Shown: positions 1 through 8,681 of the stretch, in pieces | Layout of the letters: each line of letters begins with the position of its first letter | Numbering within the stretch: the first letter of the stretch is position 1 | Assembly (NCBI RefSeq): GCF_014647235.1 | Contig: NZ_BMOU01000003.1 | Span: forward strand, 1-64,000 | Origin: Haloarcula pellucida | Lineage (GTDB): Archaea; Halobacteriota; Halobacteria; Halobacteriales; Haloarculaceae | DNA length: 64,000 bases | Direction: 5' to 3' | Notes under the pieces: generated by a model | Told to the model about the DNA's origin: nothing | Seen by the model: only the letters and a program-made list of their open reading frames with translations | The model's database searches: none | Position numbers and translations under genes: made by a program

Positions 1-443
1 ACCCCGGCGTGAACAAGGAGCCCGAGATGTTCGAGGACTTCCGCCCGGTACAGGAGGCCGCCCGCGACCACGACCTCCCGATCGCGATGTGGTCGTACCC
101 GCGCGGACAGGCCGTCAAGGAACACCGGAGCCGCGACATCATCGCCTACGCCGCCCGCATCGGGCTGGAACTCGGCGCCGACTTCACGAAGGTGAAATAC
201 CCCCGGGACAAGGACGCGATGGCCCACGCCGTCGACGCCGCCGCCGACAACCGCGTCCTGCTCTCCGGCGGCTCGAAGACCTCCGACCGCGACTTCCTCG
301 AACTCGTCGCCGACTGCATGGACGTCGGCGTCTCGGGGCTGGCCGTCGGCCGCAACGTCTGGCAGCGCGAGGACCCCGACGACATCCTCGATAAGTTAGA
401 AGGCGTCGTCTTCGAGGAAGCGGCCGTCGAAGACGTGCTGTAA
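1..443 (+). CDS. Class I fructose-bisphosphate aldolase (DhnA/FbaB type), 5' partial
   Basis: This is the C-terminal part of an archaeal class I aldolase that cleaves or forms fructose 1,6-bisphosphate through a lysine Schiff base in the cytoplasm. The frame is open to the left edge of the window, so the true start lies upstream; the GTG at 9 is internal. Visible family signatures are PEMFEDF, the WSYPRG segment, GADFTKVKYP, which carries the expected Schiff-base lysine, the phosphate-binding LSGGSKTSD and GLAVGRNVWQREDP near the end. About 144 residues are present of a usual 260-270. A related family member (aminodideoxyheptulosonate synthase) has the same fold, so the exact substrate is an inference. 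Confidence 0.85.
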   Translation, partial: PGVNKEPEMFEDFRPVQEAARDHDLPIAMWSYPRGQAVKEHRSRDIIAYAARIGLELGADFTKVKYPRDKDAMAHAVDAAADNRVLLSGGSKTSDRDFLELVADCMDVGVSGLAVGRNVWQREDPDDILDKLEGVVFEEAAVEDVL

Positions 444-1137
444 GCACGAGTCGCCACCGAGCCCGAGGGCGTCGAAGTCACATCAAACCGTCCGCTATCA
501 AACCAACGTGAGAACGTTGCTTTCACTGAATGCTGTTCTCAGGGAGAACCTCCCTCGAACGAGTCAGGAATCGGGTTTGTCGGTTGTACGGGGAAATTAA
601 ACACGATTGTGATTTTTCGTCCGACGGGAGCTCACCATCCACCGAATTGATACTTGCTAACTTAGGCAGTATATGTATATCCGACAGCTGATGGCTGGTT
701 TCCGGAGTTGGATTTCGAGAGACCACGACAGGAAAGTCGAGTCCTCATCTTTCGACCTGTATTCCTTTCCCAAAATACAGAAATCGGGATAGCAACACGT
801 CGTAACCAACACGAGATGGGACTGGTCCGAAGTGTTGGGGAAGAAGTCGCACGACAGTGTCTGGAGTTCTCGAACTGGCTTGACCGCGAACGTGTCTGGA
901 TCGCTAGTGGGGCCCACATAGTAGTAGGTTCTCGTCGCTCCGTCGCCGAACGCAGGTGGCGTCCATCGACACGACGAGGGACGTGCCGTGGGGGCTGCTT
1001 CGTAACTGTTCGCCGTAGCGGCCGGTAGTGACATGTCCGATTCCGTTCTGCGCCCGGTTGACGGCAGCGAACACGCAGCCACATTCGTCCATCACGCGGC
1101 CGAGGTCGCACAGTGAACTGCGGCGACGATCTAGGTG
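444..1137. other. Gene-poor stretch with possible decayed coding DNA
   Basis: No intact gene is supported here. Minus-strand reading at 904-1095 gives a protein-like fragment beginning MDECGCVFAAVNRAQNG, and another minus frame at about 680-900 continues with protein-like text. This suggests a frameshifted remnant of an unidentified gene, but neither part matches a family I can name. Confidence 0.3.
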
Positions 1138-1425
1138 CTATTCGATTTCGAGACTATCTGAGCCGCCCGCAGCGCCCTCACTGTGTTCGTCCCACTCGAG
1201 TTCGAACTCGATGCTCAGCTCTCCGGGGCCATCGACCGGCCCTTCGCGTTCGGCTTTGACTTCGAACGTTGGCCGTGCCGGGGGCTCCATCGTGACGGAC
1301 TCTGACCCTGCCTTCAGCGTGATCGAACCTCCCTGTTCGAGCTTTTCGGCGACGTTCCGGAGGTACGACGCGATTTCGTCCCGACTCTGGGAACTCTCGG
1401 ATTTGAACAAGACTTCTTCAGGCAT
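1138..1425 (-). CDS. amphi-Trp domain-containing protein
   Basis: A 95-residue protein whose whole length matches the amphi-Trp family: an N-terminal strand MPEEVLFKSE, a helix with SRDEIASYLRNVAEKLEQGG, then strands ending in the SIEFELEWDE motif. The family is small, widespread in haloarchaea and of unknown biochemical role; the name comes from a conserved amphipathic strand with a Trp. The tail EHSEGAAGGSDSLEIE is acidic and probably disordered. The ATG at 1425 gives the family's normal N-terminus. It stands alone between gene-poor stretches. Confidence 0.8.
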   Translation of the reverse strand: MPEEVLFKSESSQSRDEIASYLRNVAEKLEQGGSITLKAGSESVTMEPPARPTFEVKAEREGPVDGPGELSIEFELEWDEHSEGAAGGSDSLEIE

Positions 1426-1619
1426 ACACTCTCACCTACACTCCCTACTCGGATAAGTGGTCCTCTCAATCTTACAATGGGAATCCGTCGGCGAAGCCAG
1501 ATGGGAGACTTCCGCAGGCTCCACCGGTCGACCTCGTAGATACCGAGTGTGCCGAGGATTTGCACCCGTTCCGACCCGGCAGGCAGGTCGCTCGTGGACG
1601 GTCTCCGCCGGGGACTGCG

Positions 1620-1802
1620 ATGGCCGAGGCCGTCGACGTCGTCGCGCCCGCCGATAGCCCGCACGACGCGTGGACGCTGGAAGCCGTGGTCGACAGCGGG
1701 GGCGTGCCGCCCGCCGTCTGTCGGGAGCGGGCGCTCGCCGGGCTGACGTTGCGGCCGACGCCGCGGCAGGGCCGGTTCACGGTCGTGGTGGCGACGGGCT
1801 AA
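1620..1802 (+). CDS. Unidentified short ORF, possibly the tail of a lost gene
   Basis: A 60-residue reading from ATG 1620 with strongly G/C-rich third codon positions (MAEAVDVVAPADSPHDAW ... FTVVVATG). It looks like genuine haloarchaeal coding sequence but has no recognised domain. The same frame is open upstream to about 1560 without family-like sequence, so this may be the C-terminal remnant of a larger gene. A strong hairpin begins in its final codon. Confidence 0.35.
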   Translation: MAEAVDVVAPADSPHDAWTLEAVVDSGGVPPAVCRERALAGLTLRPTPRQGRFTVVVATG

Positions 1803-1840
1803 CCAACACTCGCGGGGTTCGGGCCCGCATGTTGGTTAGC
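1798..1840. repeat. Strong inverted repeat / hairpin overlapping a stop codon
   Basis: The arms GCTAACCAACA (1798-1808) and TGTTGGTTAGC (1830-1840) are perfect complements. The 21-base interior holds a second stem GCGGG (1812-1816) / CCCGC (1824-1828). The TAA of the preceding short ORF (1800-1802) lies inside the left arm. It could act as an RNA hairpin at the transcript end or be the end of a mobile element. Confidence 0.6.
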
Positions 1841-2183
1841 GGGCGGCTGTGCATCCGAACTGTCGGGGGCTTTTCTAGCGTTCGTGAGTGTCCGTCCGCC
1901 CACACAGGCAGTGTCCTCGACGCCGTCCCGACCGAGCGCATCGAACGTGCCGCGGCCGAAGTCGAACGATGGGTTGCGGTCGCCACGATCCTGCTGTATA
2001 GCGTCGGCGACGTCGCGACGACACATCTGTCACTCTCGCTCGGTGGCCCTCTCGACGTACAGGAGTCATAGAACCGTTCCTAAGAAGATCGATCTCGGGA
2101 CTGTTGGGGTGAATCACCTGCTCGGTGGGTGTGTGAACTGAAACGTACCGAACGCTCAATAACAGCGGCGCTGATGTCAGCGT
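1841..2183. other. Intergenic stretch, no supported gene
   Basis: About 340 bases with several overlapping open frames in both directions but none with consistent codon bias or recognisable domains. It presumably carries the promoter of the isochorismatase-like gene that follows. Confidence 0.3.
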
Positions 2184-2825
2184 ATGAACGAGTACATCCG
2201 TCCCCACCGAGACAGTGCGGCGTTGCTCACCATCGACACGCAAAATGACTTCACGTTGGCCGGTGCCCCTGCTGAAATCGAGGGGACTGGTGAGGCGGTA
2301 CCACAGATGCAACGGCTCGTCGAACTGTTCCGTACCCGGCAGGCCCCACTCGTCCACGTCGTCCGGTTGTACGAAGCAGACGGCTCGAACGTCGATCGGT
2401 GCAGACGAGCGGATATCGAAGCCGGAGCGGCTATCGTTCGACCCGGGACTGACGGCGCGGAGCTAGTCGCCGAGTTGAAACCCTCGACAGACATGCGCCT
2501 CGACGCAGACCGGCTGTTGAACGGCGGTTTTCAGGAGATCGGACCCAACGAACACGTGATGTACAAGCCTCGCTGGAGCGCATTCCATCGAACGGATCTG
2601 ACCGACTTTCTCGATACTCGCTCAGTAGACACCATCGTCGTGTGTGGCTGTAACTTCCCGAACTGCCCGCGAACGACGATCTACGAGGCGAGCGAACGTG
2701 ATTACCGAATCGTCTTCGTTCCCGACGCGACATCCGGAGTGTACGAACGAGGGGTGCGGGAACTGGAGGACATCGGAGTCGCCATCAAAGAGACTGAGGA
2801 CGTCGTCGATTGGATGACAGAGTAG
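2184..2825 (+). CDS. Isochorismatase-family cysteine hydrolase
   Basis: A 213-residue cytoplasmic hydrolase of the isochorismatase/nicotinamidase superfamily, which uses a Cys-Asp-Lys triad on amide or vinyl-ether substrates. The triad is visible: Asp18 in LLTIDTQNDF, Lys128 in MYKPRWSAF and Cys161 in CGCNFPNCPRTT, the last with the usual Thr-Thr downstream. Length is normal and start ATG 2184 gives the standard first beta strand. It is a single gene with no operon partner, so the substrate cannot be inferred. Nicotinamidase is less likely because the metal-site motif of that subgroup is not evident. Confidence 0.85.
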   Translation: MNEYIRPHRDSAALLTIDTQNDFTLAGAPAEIEGTGEAVPQMQRLVELFRTRQAPLVHVVRLYEADGSNVDRCRRADIEAGAAIVRPGTDGAELVAELKPSTDMRLDADRLLNGGFQEIGPNEHVMYKPRWSAFHRTDLTDFLDTRSVDTIVVCGCNFPNCPRTTIYEASERDYRIVFVPDATSGVYERGVRELEDIGVAIKETEDVVDWMTE

Positions 2826-3101
2826 TATGCGATACCCCGGTCCGAACGAGACGTCCCTGCCCTGTACTGAGCCGCTGCCCGTTCTTCGTCGGCGTCGACG
2901 CCATCCACTACTGGGACCGCCACGAAAGCGCCGTCGCCGTGGTGCCGCGTGTCGGTGGCTCTCTGGTCGGTGATCTTGTTCGGGGTGTCACAGCGTGAGT
3001 TGTACTGTGGAGCAGCGCCGGCAGGTTCGGCGGGCCGCCCGGGCTATTCGTGACGTGGTTCCGCTGCTGTGAACCGCCTCGGGGTCAGATCCCGAGGCGA
3101 G

Positions 3102-4793
3102 TCACAGTTGGTAGACGACCGCTTCGTACGGTCGGAACGCGTGACCGGTGGGATCGGATGGGGTATCGTCGTAGTTGCTGACGACAACGTTCGCGTCGGC
3201 GGTCGGGACCGACGGACAGTCGAAGGTCGAACACTCGCCCGACCAGTTGAGGACGACTAGCGTCGTCTCGTTTTCGAGCGTCCGCGTGTAGGCGTAGAAC
3301 TGGTCGTGGTCGGGCAACAGCAGGTCGTAGTCGCCGTACACCAGTACGTCCTCGCTGTGGCGGAGTTCGATGAGCGTCTCGTAGTGGTGCCAGATGGAGT
3401 CAGTGTCGGCCAACGCCGATTCGACGTTGATCTCGTCGTAGTTGTCGTTGACGTCGAACCAGGGGTCGTCGGCAGTGAAACCGGCGTTCTCGGTGTCGTC
3501 CCACTGCATCGGCGTGCGGGCGTGGTCGCGGCTCTGATAGTCGACGAGGTCCCGGACCTCCTCGTAGGAGTCGACGACGCCGTCCGCGATGAGGTCCTCG
3601 ACGATACCGACGGTCATCGGATCGTCGATCGCTTCGAGGCTGTCGAACTCGGTGTTCGTCATCCCGATTTCCTCGCCCTGATAGATATACGGGGTGCCTC
3701 GAAGCGTCAACAGGAAGGTTGCGATGAGCGTCGCACTCTCTGTGCGGTAGGTCTCGTCGTCGCCAAAGTGCGAGACGAGACGAGGTTGGTCGTGGTTCCC
3801 GAAGAACAGAGCGGGCCAGTCGATCTCGTCCTGTTGCTGGCTGATAACTTCCTTGAGGTCCGTGAGTTCCCACTCGCCGAACTGTGTCGGGTCCCACCGT
3901 CCGTTCGGCCCGACGCTGACACCCATGTGATCGAACTGGAAGATCATGTCGACCCCGTCTTCACCGGTGTAGTCGTCGACTTGCTCGATGTCCGCGCCGC
4001 CCATCTCACCGACGATCATGGTGTCGTAGCCCTCGAACGCCGCCGAGAGTTCGTCCAGATACTCGGGGAGGCGAGGGCCGTGGCTGAAGTGCTCTATCCC
4101 GACGATCGCCGAATCCGGGTCCCCGTCGGGGTAGGCGTCGGACTTCGAGAGATGGTCGATGGCGTCCAGACGGAAGCCGTCGATGCCCTTCTCCAGCCAC
4201 CACGTGACAGCCTCCGTGACGGCGTCTCGGACCTCGGGGTTGCGCCAGTTGAGATCGGGCTGTTCGGGGTCGAAGAGATGGAGGTACCATTGCCCCCGTT
4301 CGTCATCGTAGGTCCAGGCGGGACCGCCGAAAATCGACTTCCAGTTGTTCGGGGGCTCGCTGGGGGTACCGTCCACCCAGTGATAGTAGTCGTCGTAGCC
4401 GTCCTCGCGACGACGGGACTGCTGGAACCACTCGTGTTGCTTGGAGGTGTGGTTCACAACCAGATCCATGATGAGGCGGATGTCGCGCTCGTGGAGCGCA
4501 TCCAGGAGGGCCTCCCAGTCGGCCATCGTTCCGAACTCGTTCATTATGGCTCGGTAGTCGCTGATGTCGTAGCCGTTGTCGGCGTTGGGCGACTCGTACA
4601 CTGGGCACAACCAGACGACGTCGACGCCGAGGTCGGCGAGATAGTCCGCTTTCTCGGTGATACCTTGCAGGTCACCGACGCCGTCGCCATCGCTGTCGTT
4701 GAAACTGCGCGGGTAGATCTGGTAGACGACCGCCTCCTTCCACCACTGTCTGTCGATGTCTGTGCGTCGTGTCTGTGAATCGTGTCGGGTCAT
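3102..4793 (-). CDS. GH13 alpha-glucosidase (oligo-1,6-glucosidase/MalL type), copy 1
   Basis: A 563-residue cytoplasmic glycoside hydrolase of family 13 expected to release glucose from the non-reducing end of maltose- or isomaltose-type oligosaccharides. The (beta/alpha)8 barrel begins with WWKEAVVYQIYPRSF, followed by GYDISDY and the LVVNHTS motif. The nucleophile is Asp210 (GFRLDAID), acid/base Glu263 (IVGEMGG) and stabiliser Asp335 (FGNHDQPR). A beta-sandwich C-terminal domain ends in PYEAVVYQL. Length is usual for the subfamily and no signal peptide is seen. It lies 33 bases downstream of a close paralog on the same strand, so both are probably one transcript that processes sugars brought in by the divergent ABC importer. 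Confidence 0.92.
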   Translation of the reverse strand: MTRHDSQTRRTDIDRQWWKEAVVYQIYPRSFNDSDGDGVGDLQGITEKADYLADLGVDVVWLCPVYESPNADNGYDISDYRAIMNEFGTMADWEALLDALHERDIRLIMDLVVNHTSKQHEWFQQSRRREDGYDDYYHWVDGTPSEPPNNWKSIFGGPAWTYDDERGQWYLHLFDPEQPDLNWRNPEVRDAVTEAVTWWLEKGIDGFRLDAIDHLSKSDAYPDGDPDSAIVGIEHFSHGPRLPEYLDELSAAFEGYDTMIVGEMGGADIEQVDDYTGEDGVDMIFQFDHMGVSVGPNGRWDPTQFGEWELTDLKEVISQQQDEIDWPALFFGNHDQPRLVSHFGDDETYRTESATLIATFLLTLRGTPYIYQGEEIGMTNTEFDSLEAIDDPMTVGIVEDLIADGVVDSYEEVRDLVDYQSRDHARTPMQWDDTENAGFTADDPWFDVNDNYDEINVESALADTDSIWHHYETLIELRHSEDVLVYGDYDLLLPDHDQFYAYTRTLENETTLVVLNWSGECSTFDCPSVPTADANVVVSNYDDTPSDPTGHAFRPYEAVVYQL

Positions 4794-4826
4794 TGTCGTA
4801 GTCGGGTGTTTCGTCTGCGTGTGGCG

Positions 4827-6563
4827 TTACGGGGTGAGATAGACGCGAGCTTCGTACGGGCCGAGTTCGAACGACGGCCGCGGCGTCGTCGGGACGTCGG
4901 CGTTCGCGATGGCCAGTTCGAGTCCGTCCAGCGCGACGCCCGCAGGCACTTCGAACTCGACTGGTTCCGGTTCGAAGTTGAGGACGACGAGACCGCGTTC
5001 GGTCCCGAGCGTTCGCGTGTAGGCGAAGACGTCGGGGTCCTCGGGACAGAGGAGATCGAACTCGCCGTACACGAGAACGTCGTGCTCCTCGCGGAGTTCG
5101 ATGAGGTCGCGGTAGTAGTGCCAGACGGACGCTTCATCCCCGCGGGCGCGTTCGACGTTGACAGTCTCGTAGTTCGAGTTGCAGTCGATCCACGGCTCTC
5201 CGTCGGTGAAACCGGCGTTCTCGGTGTCGTCCCACTGCATCGGCGTGCGAGCGTTGTCCCGCCCCACGTACTCGATGGCGTCCCGGACGTCGTCGTAGGA
5301 CGCTGCGTCCCCGTCTTCGATGGCCTCCTCGACGAAGTTCAGCGCCTCGACGTCTCGGACGTCGTCGGGGGACGCGAACGACGCGTTTGTCATCCCGAGT
5401 TCCTCGCCTTGGTAGATGAAGGGTGTACCCTGGAGTGTGTGCGTGAGCGTTCCGAGCAGTTTCGCACTCTCCGTGCGGTACTCGCCGTCGTCGCCGAAGC
5501 GAGAGACCATCCGAGGCTGATCGTGGTTGTTGAGGTAGATACTGTTCCACCCGTCGTCCGCGAGGCCGTTCTGCCACTTCGAGAGGATCTCTTTGAACTC
5601 GACGAGCGACCAGTCGCCGGCGTCCCACTTGTGCTCGTCGTGGTCGAACGTGACGTGCTCGAACTGGAACACCATCGAGAGACCGTCGCCGTCTGGACCG
5701 ACGTACTGCCGGGCGTCGCCGACGCGGGCGCCGGGCGTCTCCCCGACGGTCAGGAGCGAGTCGTCCGAGAGCACCTCGTCGTTCATCTCCTGGAGGTAGT
5801 TGTGGACGTTCGGGCCGTTGACGAAGTGTTTTGCACCGGTCTGCCCCGATTCTGCGTCGCCGTCGGGCAGCCCCTCCGTCTTCGAGATCAGGTTGATGAC
5901 GTCCATCCGGAACCCGTCGATGCCCTGCGAGAGCCACCAGTTCATCATCTCGTAGACGGACTCGCGGACGTCGGGATTGCGCCAGTTCAGGTCCGGTTGT
6001 TCCTCGTCGAAGAGGTGGAGGTACCACTGCCCGCGCTCCTCGTCGTACGCCCACGCGGGCCCGCCGAAGACCGACTCCCAGTTGTTGGGTGCGACCTCGT
6101 CGGCGGGGCCGTCGGCGGTGTCGTAGTCGGCCTCCTCGGCCGGCCGGCCGTCGCGCCAGATGTAGTAGTCCTCGAACGCCCCCTCGCGCCGACGGGACTG
6201 CTGGAACCACTCGTGTTCGTCTGACGTATGGTTGACGACCAGGTCCATGATGAGGCGGATGTCGCGCTCGTGGAGTGCGTCGAGGAGGTCTCGCCAATCG
6301 TCCATGTCGCCGTAGGCGTGGTGTATCGAACGGTAGTCGCTGATGTCGTAGCCGTTGTCGGTCTGTGGCGACTCGTAGACGGGACAGAGCCAGACGGCGT
6401 CGACGCCGAGGTCGTCTAGGTAGTCGACCTTCTCGGTGATACCTTGCAGGTCACCGACGCCATCGCCGTCGCTGTCGTCGAAACTCTTCGGGTAGATCTG
6501 GTAGACGACCGCCTCTTTCCACCACAACCGATCGGCTTCCTCGTGGGTTAGTGACTGGCTCAT
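4827..6563 (-). CDS. GH13 alpha-glucosidase (oligo-1,6-glucosidase/MalL type), copy 2
   Basis: A 578-residue paralog of the downstream GH13 gene. Catalytic residues are Asp221 (GFRMDVIN), Glu275 (LTVGETPG) and Asp348 (LNNHDQPR). Compared with copy 1 it has an insertion of about 15 residues after the DYYIWRDGRP segment and replaces Ala by Val after the nucleophile, a position that influences alpha-1,4 versus alpha-1,6 preference in this family, so the two copies may divide linkages between them (inference). It is the first gene of the minus-strand pair and starts 267 bases from the divergent transporter operon. Confidence 0.92.
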   Translation of the reverse strand: MSQSLTHEEADRLWWKEAVVYQIYPKSFDDSDGDGVGDLQGITEKVDYLDDLGVDAVWLCPVYESPQTDNGYDISDYRSIHHAYGDMDDWRDLLDALHERDIRLIMDLVVNHTSDEHEWFQQSRRREGAFEDYYIWRDGRPAEEADYDTADGPADEVAPNNWESVFGGPAWAYDEERGQWYLHLFDEEQPDLNWRNPDVRESVYEMMNWWLSQGIDGFRMDVINLISKTEGLPDGDAESGQTGAKHFVNGPNVHNYLQEMNDEVLSDDSLLTVGETPGARVGDARQYVGPDGDGLSMVFQFEHVTFDHDEHKWDAGDWSLVEFKEILSKWQNGLADDGWNSIYLNNHDQPRMVSRFGDDGEYRTESAKLLGTLTHTLQGTPFIYQGEELGMTNASFASPDDVRDVEALNFVEEAIEDGDAASYDDVRDAIEYVGRDNARTPMQWDDTENAGFTDGEPWIDCNSNYETVNVERARGDEASVWHYYRDLIELREEHDVLVYGEFDLLCPEDPDVFAYTRTLGTERGLVVLNFEPEPVEFEVPAGVALDGLELAIANADVPTTPRPSFELGPYEARVYLTP

Positions 6564-6830
6564 ACCGCACCATGGGCGTCTACACCCTCGGATCTGGTGC
6601 GCACGCCGGGCGTGCGTACCGTGGTTGGTCGGGACTCGTGGGCCGGTGCCGGTACGTTTCGGGGCCGATCTACGGTCTGTTTCGATAGCATTGGTAGGTA
6701 GGTGTCGAGTTTTGCTGCGCTGCTTGCCGTGTGTCCCTCATCATCGTCCCCCCACTTAAAGATTAGAATCTTGAAGAACCGCTTCTACCAGAACTTTAAT
6801 TGTGCCGGGGGTAACAACTGCAGACGGAAT
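6564..6830. promoter_or_regulatory. Divergent promoter region between alpha-glucosidases and ABC operon
   Basis: A 267-base divergent intergenic region. A TATA-like CTTTAAT at 6793-6799 lies about 35 bases before the transporter ATG at 6831. A perfect palindrome AAGATT-AG-AATCTT (6759-6772) sits just upstream of that box and is a candidate operator. No match to the published Halobacterium TrmB site (TACT-N7/8-GAGTA) was seen. Confidence 0.45.
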
Positions 6831-8675
6831 ATGGTGAATAATAACGGACGTGAGTCGTTCTCACGGCGGCGGTTCGTAGAGATGATCAGTGCGGCAGGCC
6901 TCACTGCGGGGCTGGCGGGCTGTGGCGGCCGGCAGGCGACACAGAACGGGACCCCGACCGACCACAACAGCGTCGACGACTCGGCTCCCACCGTCGAGCT
7001 AGACGACGAGACGCTCGCGCTGATGCAGGAACTCGCATACGTGACGAACCAGGCGCTCCCGGTGTTGCCCCTGCAGGAGAAGCTAGCTCAGTCGTTCCAG
7101 ACGACCGATGACTGGAGCGTCCCCTCGAAGGACAACTCGAAGATGCAGACCTACTGGCCGACCGACTGGCTGCCTCGGGAGGGCGAGTGGACGGCCTCCG
7201 GTGACGTCGAGCGGTTGACGCTGGCCCAGTGGGCCGTCCCGTCGGATTCACAGTACAACCCGTGGAACACCAAGAACTTCGCCGAACCGCGTAGGACGCT
7301 CTTCGACCGGTTCATGAAGTACAACCTCGACTCCCAGGAGTACACGGGCTATCTGATCTCCGACTGGGCACTCGACGGGCAGACGTTCACCCTAACCGTC
7401 CGTGAGGGGCAGACCTGGCACGACGGGTCGCCGGCCACCGCGACCGATGTGGCCAACCAGATCAAACTCGACATCTATAACGGCGGCAATCTCGGCGAAT
7501 TCGTCGCACCCGAGGACAAGGGCACCGTCGCCGACCGCGTCACCGCCAGCGACGAGCGGACTGTCGAACTGTCGCTGGCCGGGCCGGTCAACGAGGACAT
7601 CCTGTTAGCATATCTGCAGCCGAAGTATCTCGCGGCCCACGAGGGTACCTACGGCGAGTTCGTGACGCGGCTCGACGAGGCCGGTTCGGACGAAGAGCGC
7701 TCTGCCGTCATCGGCGAACTGGCGAGTAAGACTGTCTCGGACCCCGTCGGCTGCGGTCCGTTCGCGTTCGAGAACGCAGACAGCCAGCGGACACTGGTCT
7801 CGAAGTTCGAGGACCATCCCGATGCGGGCAACATCAACTTCCCCGAAATAGAGTACCTCTACAAGCCGTCGAACCAGAGCCGCTGGAACGGCCTCATCAA
7901 CAACGAAACCGACGGGTCGGCCACGCTGTTCATGCCTCGGAACAAGCTGAACCAACTCCCCGACTCCGTCCAGACAACGCTTATTCCGCGCCACTGGGGA
8001 CTCGGTCTCCTGTTCAACCACGAGCGCGAGCCGGTAAACGACGTGCGCGTCCGCAAGGCCATCGCTCACGTCATCAACCGCGAGTCGGTCGCGAAGAACT
8101 CCGGTGCCGGCACCCGCTCGAAGATCGCGGTCACGTACCCCAGCGGCCTCACCAGCGAGTTCAGCAATCAGGTCGAAGGGACGTGGCTGAAAGGCGTCAC
8201 CGACAAGTTCGAGACGTACGGTCGGGCCGAGTCCCAGACCGAGAAGGCCGCGGCGCTCCTGGAAGACGCCGGCTACGAGAAGCAAAACGGCACGTGGAAG
8301 AAAGACGGCGAGCCGCTCCACATCCCGATCAAGGGCCCCTCCGGGTTCTCCGACTGGGTCGCCGGCGCCCAGACGGCCGTCTCCCAGCTCAAGGATTTCG
8401 GTATCAAGGCCGAGTCCGTGATGAAGGACAGCTCCACCTACTGGGGGAAAGACTACTCCAACGGGGACTTCGTCGTCGGTCTGCAGGGCTGGGCGTCGTA
8501 CAACCAGTCGTACCCGTACTTCCACTACAAGTTCCTGTACGACAGCCACAGCGCGAAGAACTACTGGAACTCCCCCAGCGAGTTCGAATCGCCGGTGTTA
8601 CACGACGACCTGCGTGACGGCGAGACCGTCGCACCAGCCGACCTCGTCGCGCAACTCTCGACGGGCGATAACTAA
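6831..8675 (+). CDS. ABC transporter substrate-binding lipoprotein, family 5 (DppA/OppA-like)
   Basis: A 614-residue extracellular receptor anchored to the membrane. The open frame extends to 6702, but ATG 6831 is chosen because it begins a Tat-lipoprotein signal: SRRRFVEM, a hydrophobic stretch, then lipobox LAGC. The mature part has family-5 features, including LTLAQWAVPSDSQYNPWN, the FTLTVREGQTWHDGSP motif and VRVRKAIAHVINRE-like text near residue 405. Family 5 binds peptides, nickel or oligosaccharides; position next to two alpha-glucosidases and before a TrmB-family regulator favours an oligosaccharide (inference). It opens a seven-gene operon with short gaps or overlaps throughout. Confidence 0.88.
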   Translation: MVNNNGRESFSRRRFVEMISAAGLTAGLAGCGGRQATQNGTPTDHNSVDDSAPTVELDDETLALMQELAYVTNQALPVLPLQEKLAQSFQTTDDWSVPSKDNSKMQTYWPTDWLPREGEWTASGDVERLTLAQWAVPSDSQYNPWNTKNFAEPRRTLFDRFMKYNLDSQEYTGYLISDWALDGQTFTLTVREGQTWHDGSPATATDVANQIKLDIYNGGNLGEFVAPEDKGTVADRVTASDERTVELSLAGPVNEDILLAYLQPKYLAAHEGTYGEFVTRLDEAGSDEERSAVIGELASKTVSDPVGCGPFAFENADSQRTLVSKFEDHPDAGNINFPEIEYLYKPSNQSRWNGLINNETDGSATLFMPRNKLNQLPDSVQTTLIPRHWGLGLLFNHEREPVNDVRVRKAIAHVINRESVAKNSGAGTRSKIAVTYPSGLTSEFSNQVEGTWLKGVTDKFETYGRAESQTEKAAALLEDAGYEKQNGTWKKDGEPLHIPIKGPSGFSDWVAGAQTAVSQLKDFGIKAESVMKDSSTYWGKDYSNGDFVVGLQGWASYNQSYPYFHYKFLYDSHSAKNYWNSPSEFESPVLHDDLRDGETVAPADLVAQLSTGDN

Positions 8676-8681
8676 CGACAG

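Noticed and set aside
1812-1828. GCGGG-GTTCGGG-CCCGC as a possible tRNA T-arm
   Set aside because: The TTC is shifted by one base in the loop, and no acceptor, D or anticodon arms surround it.
3306-4778. A 490-codon plus-strand frame opposite the first GH13 gene
   Set aside because: It is antisense to a gene with complete catalytic motifs; open antisense frames are expected in GC-rich acidic genes.
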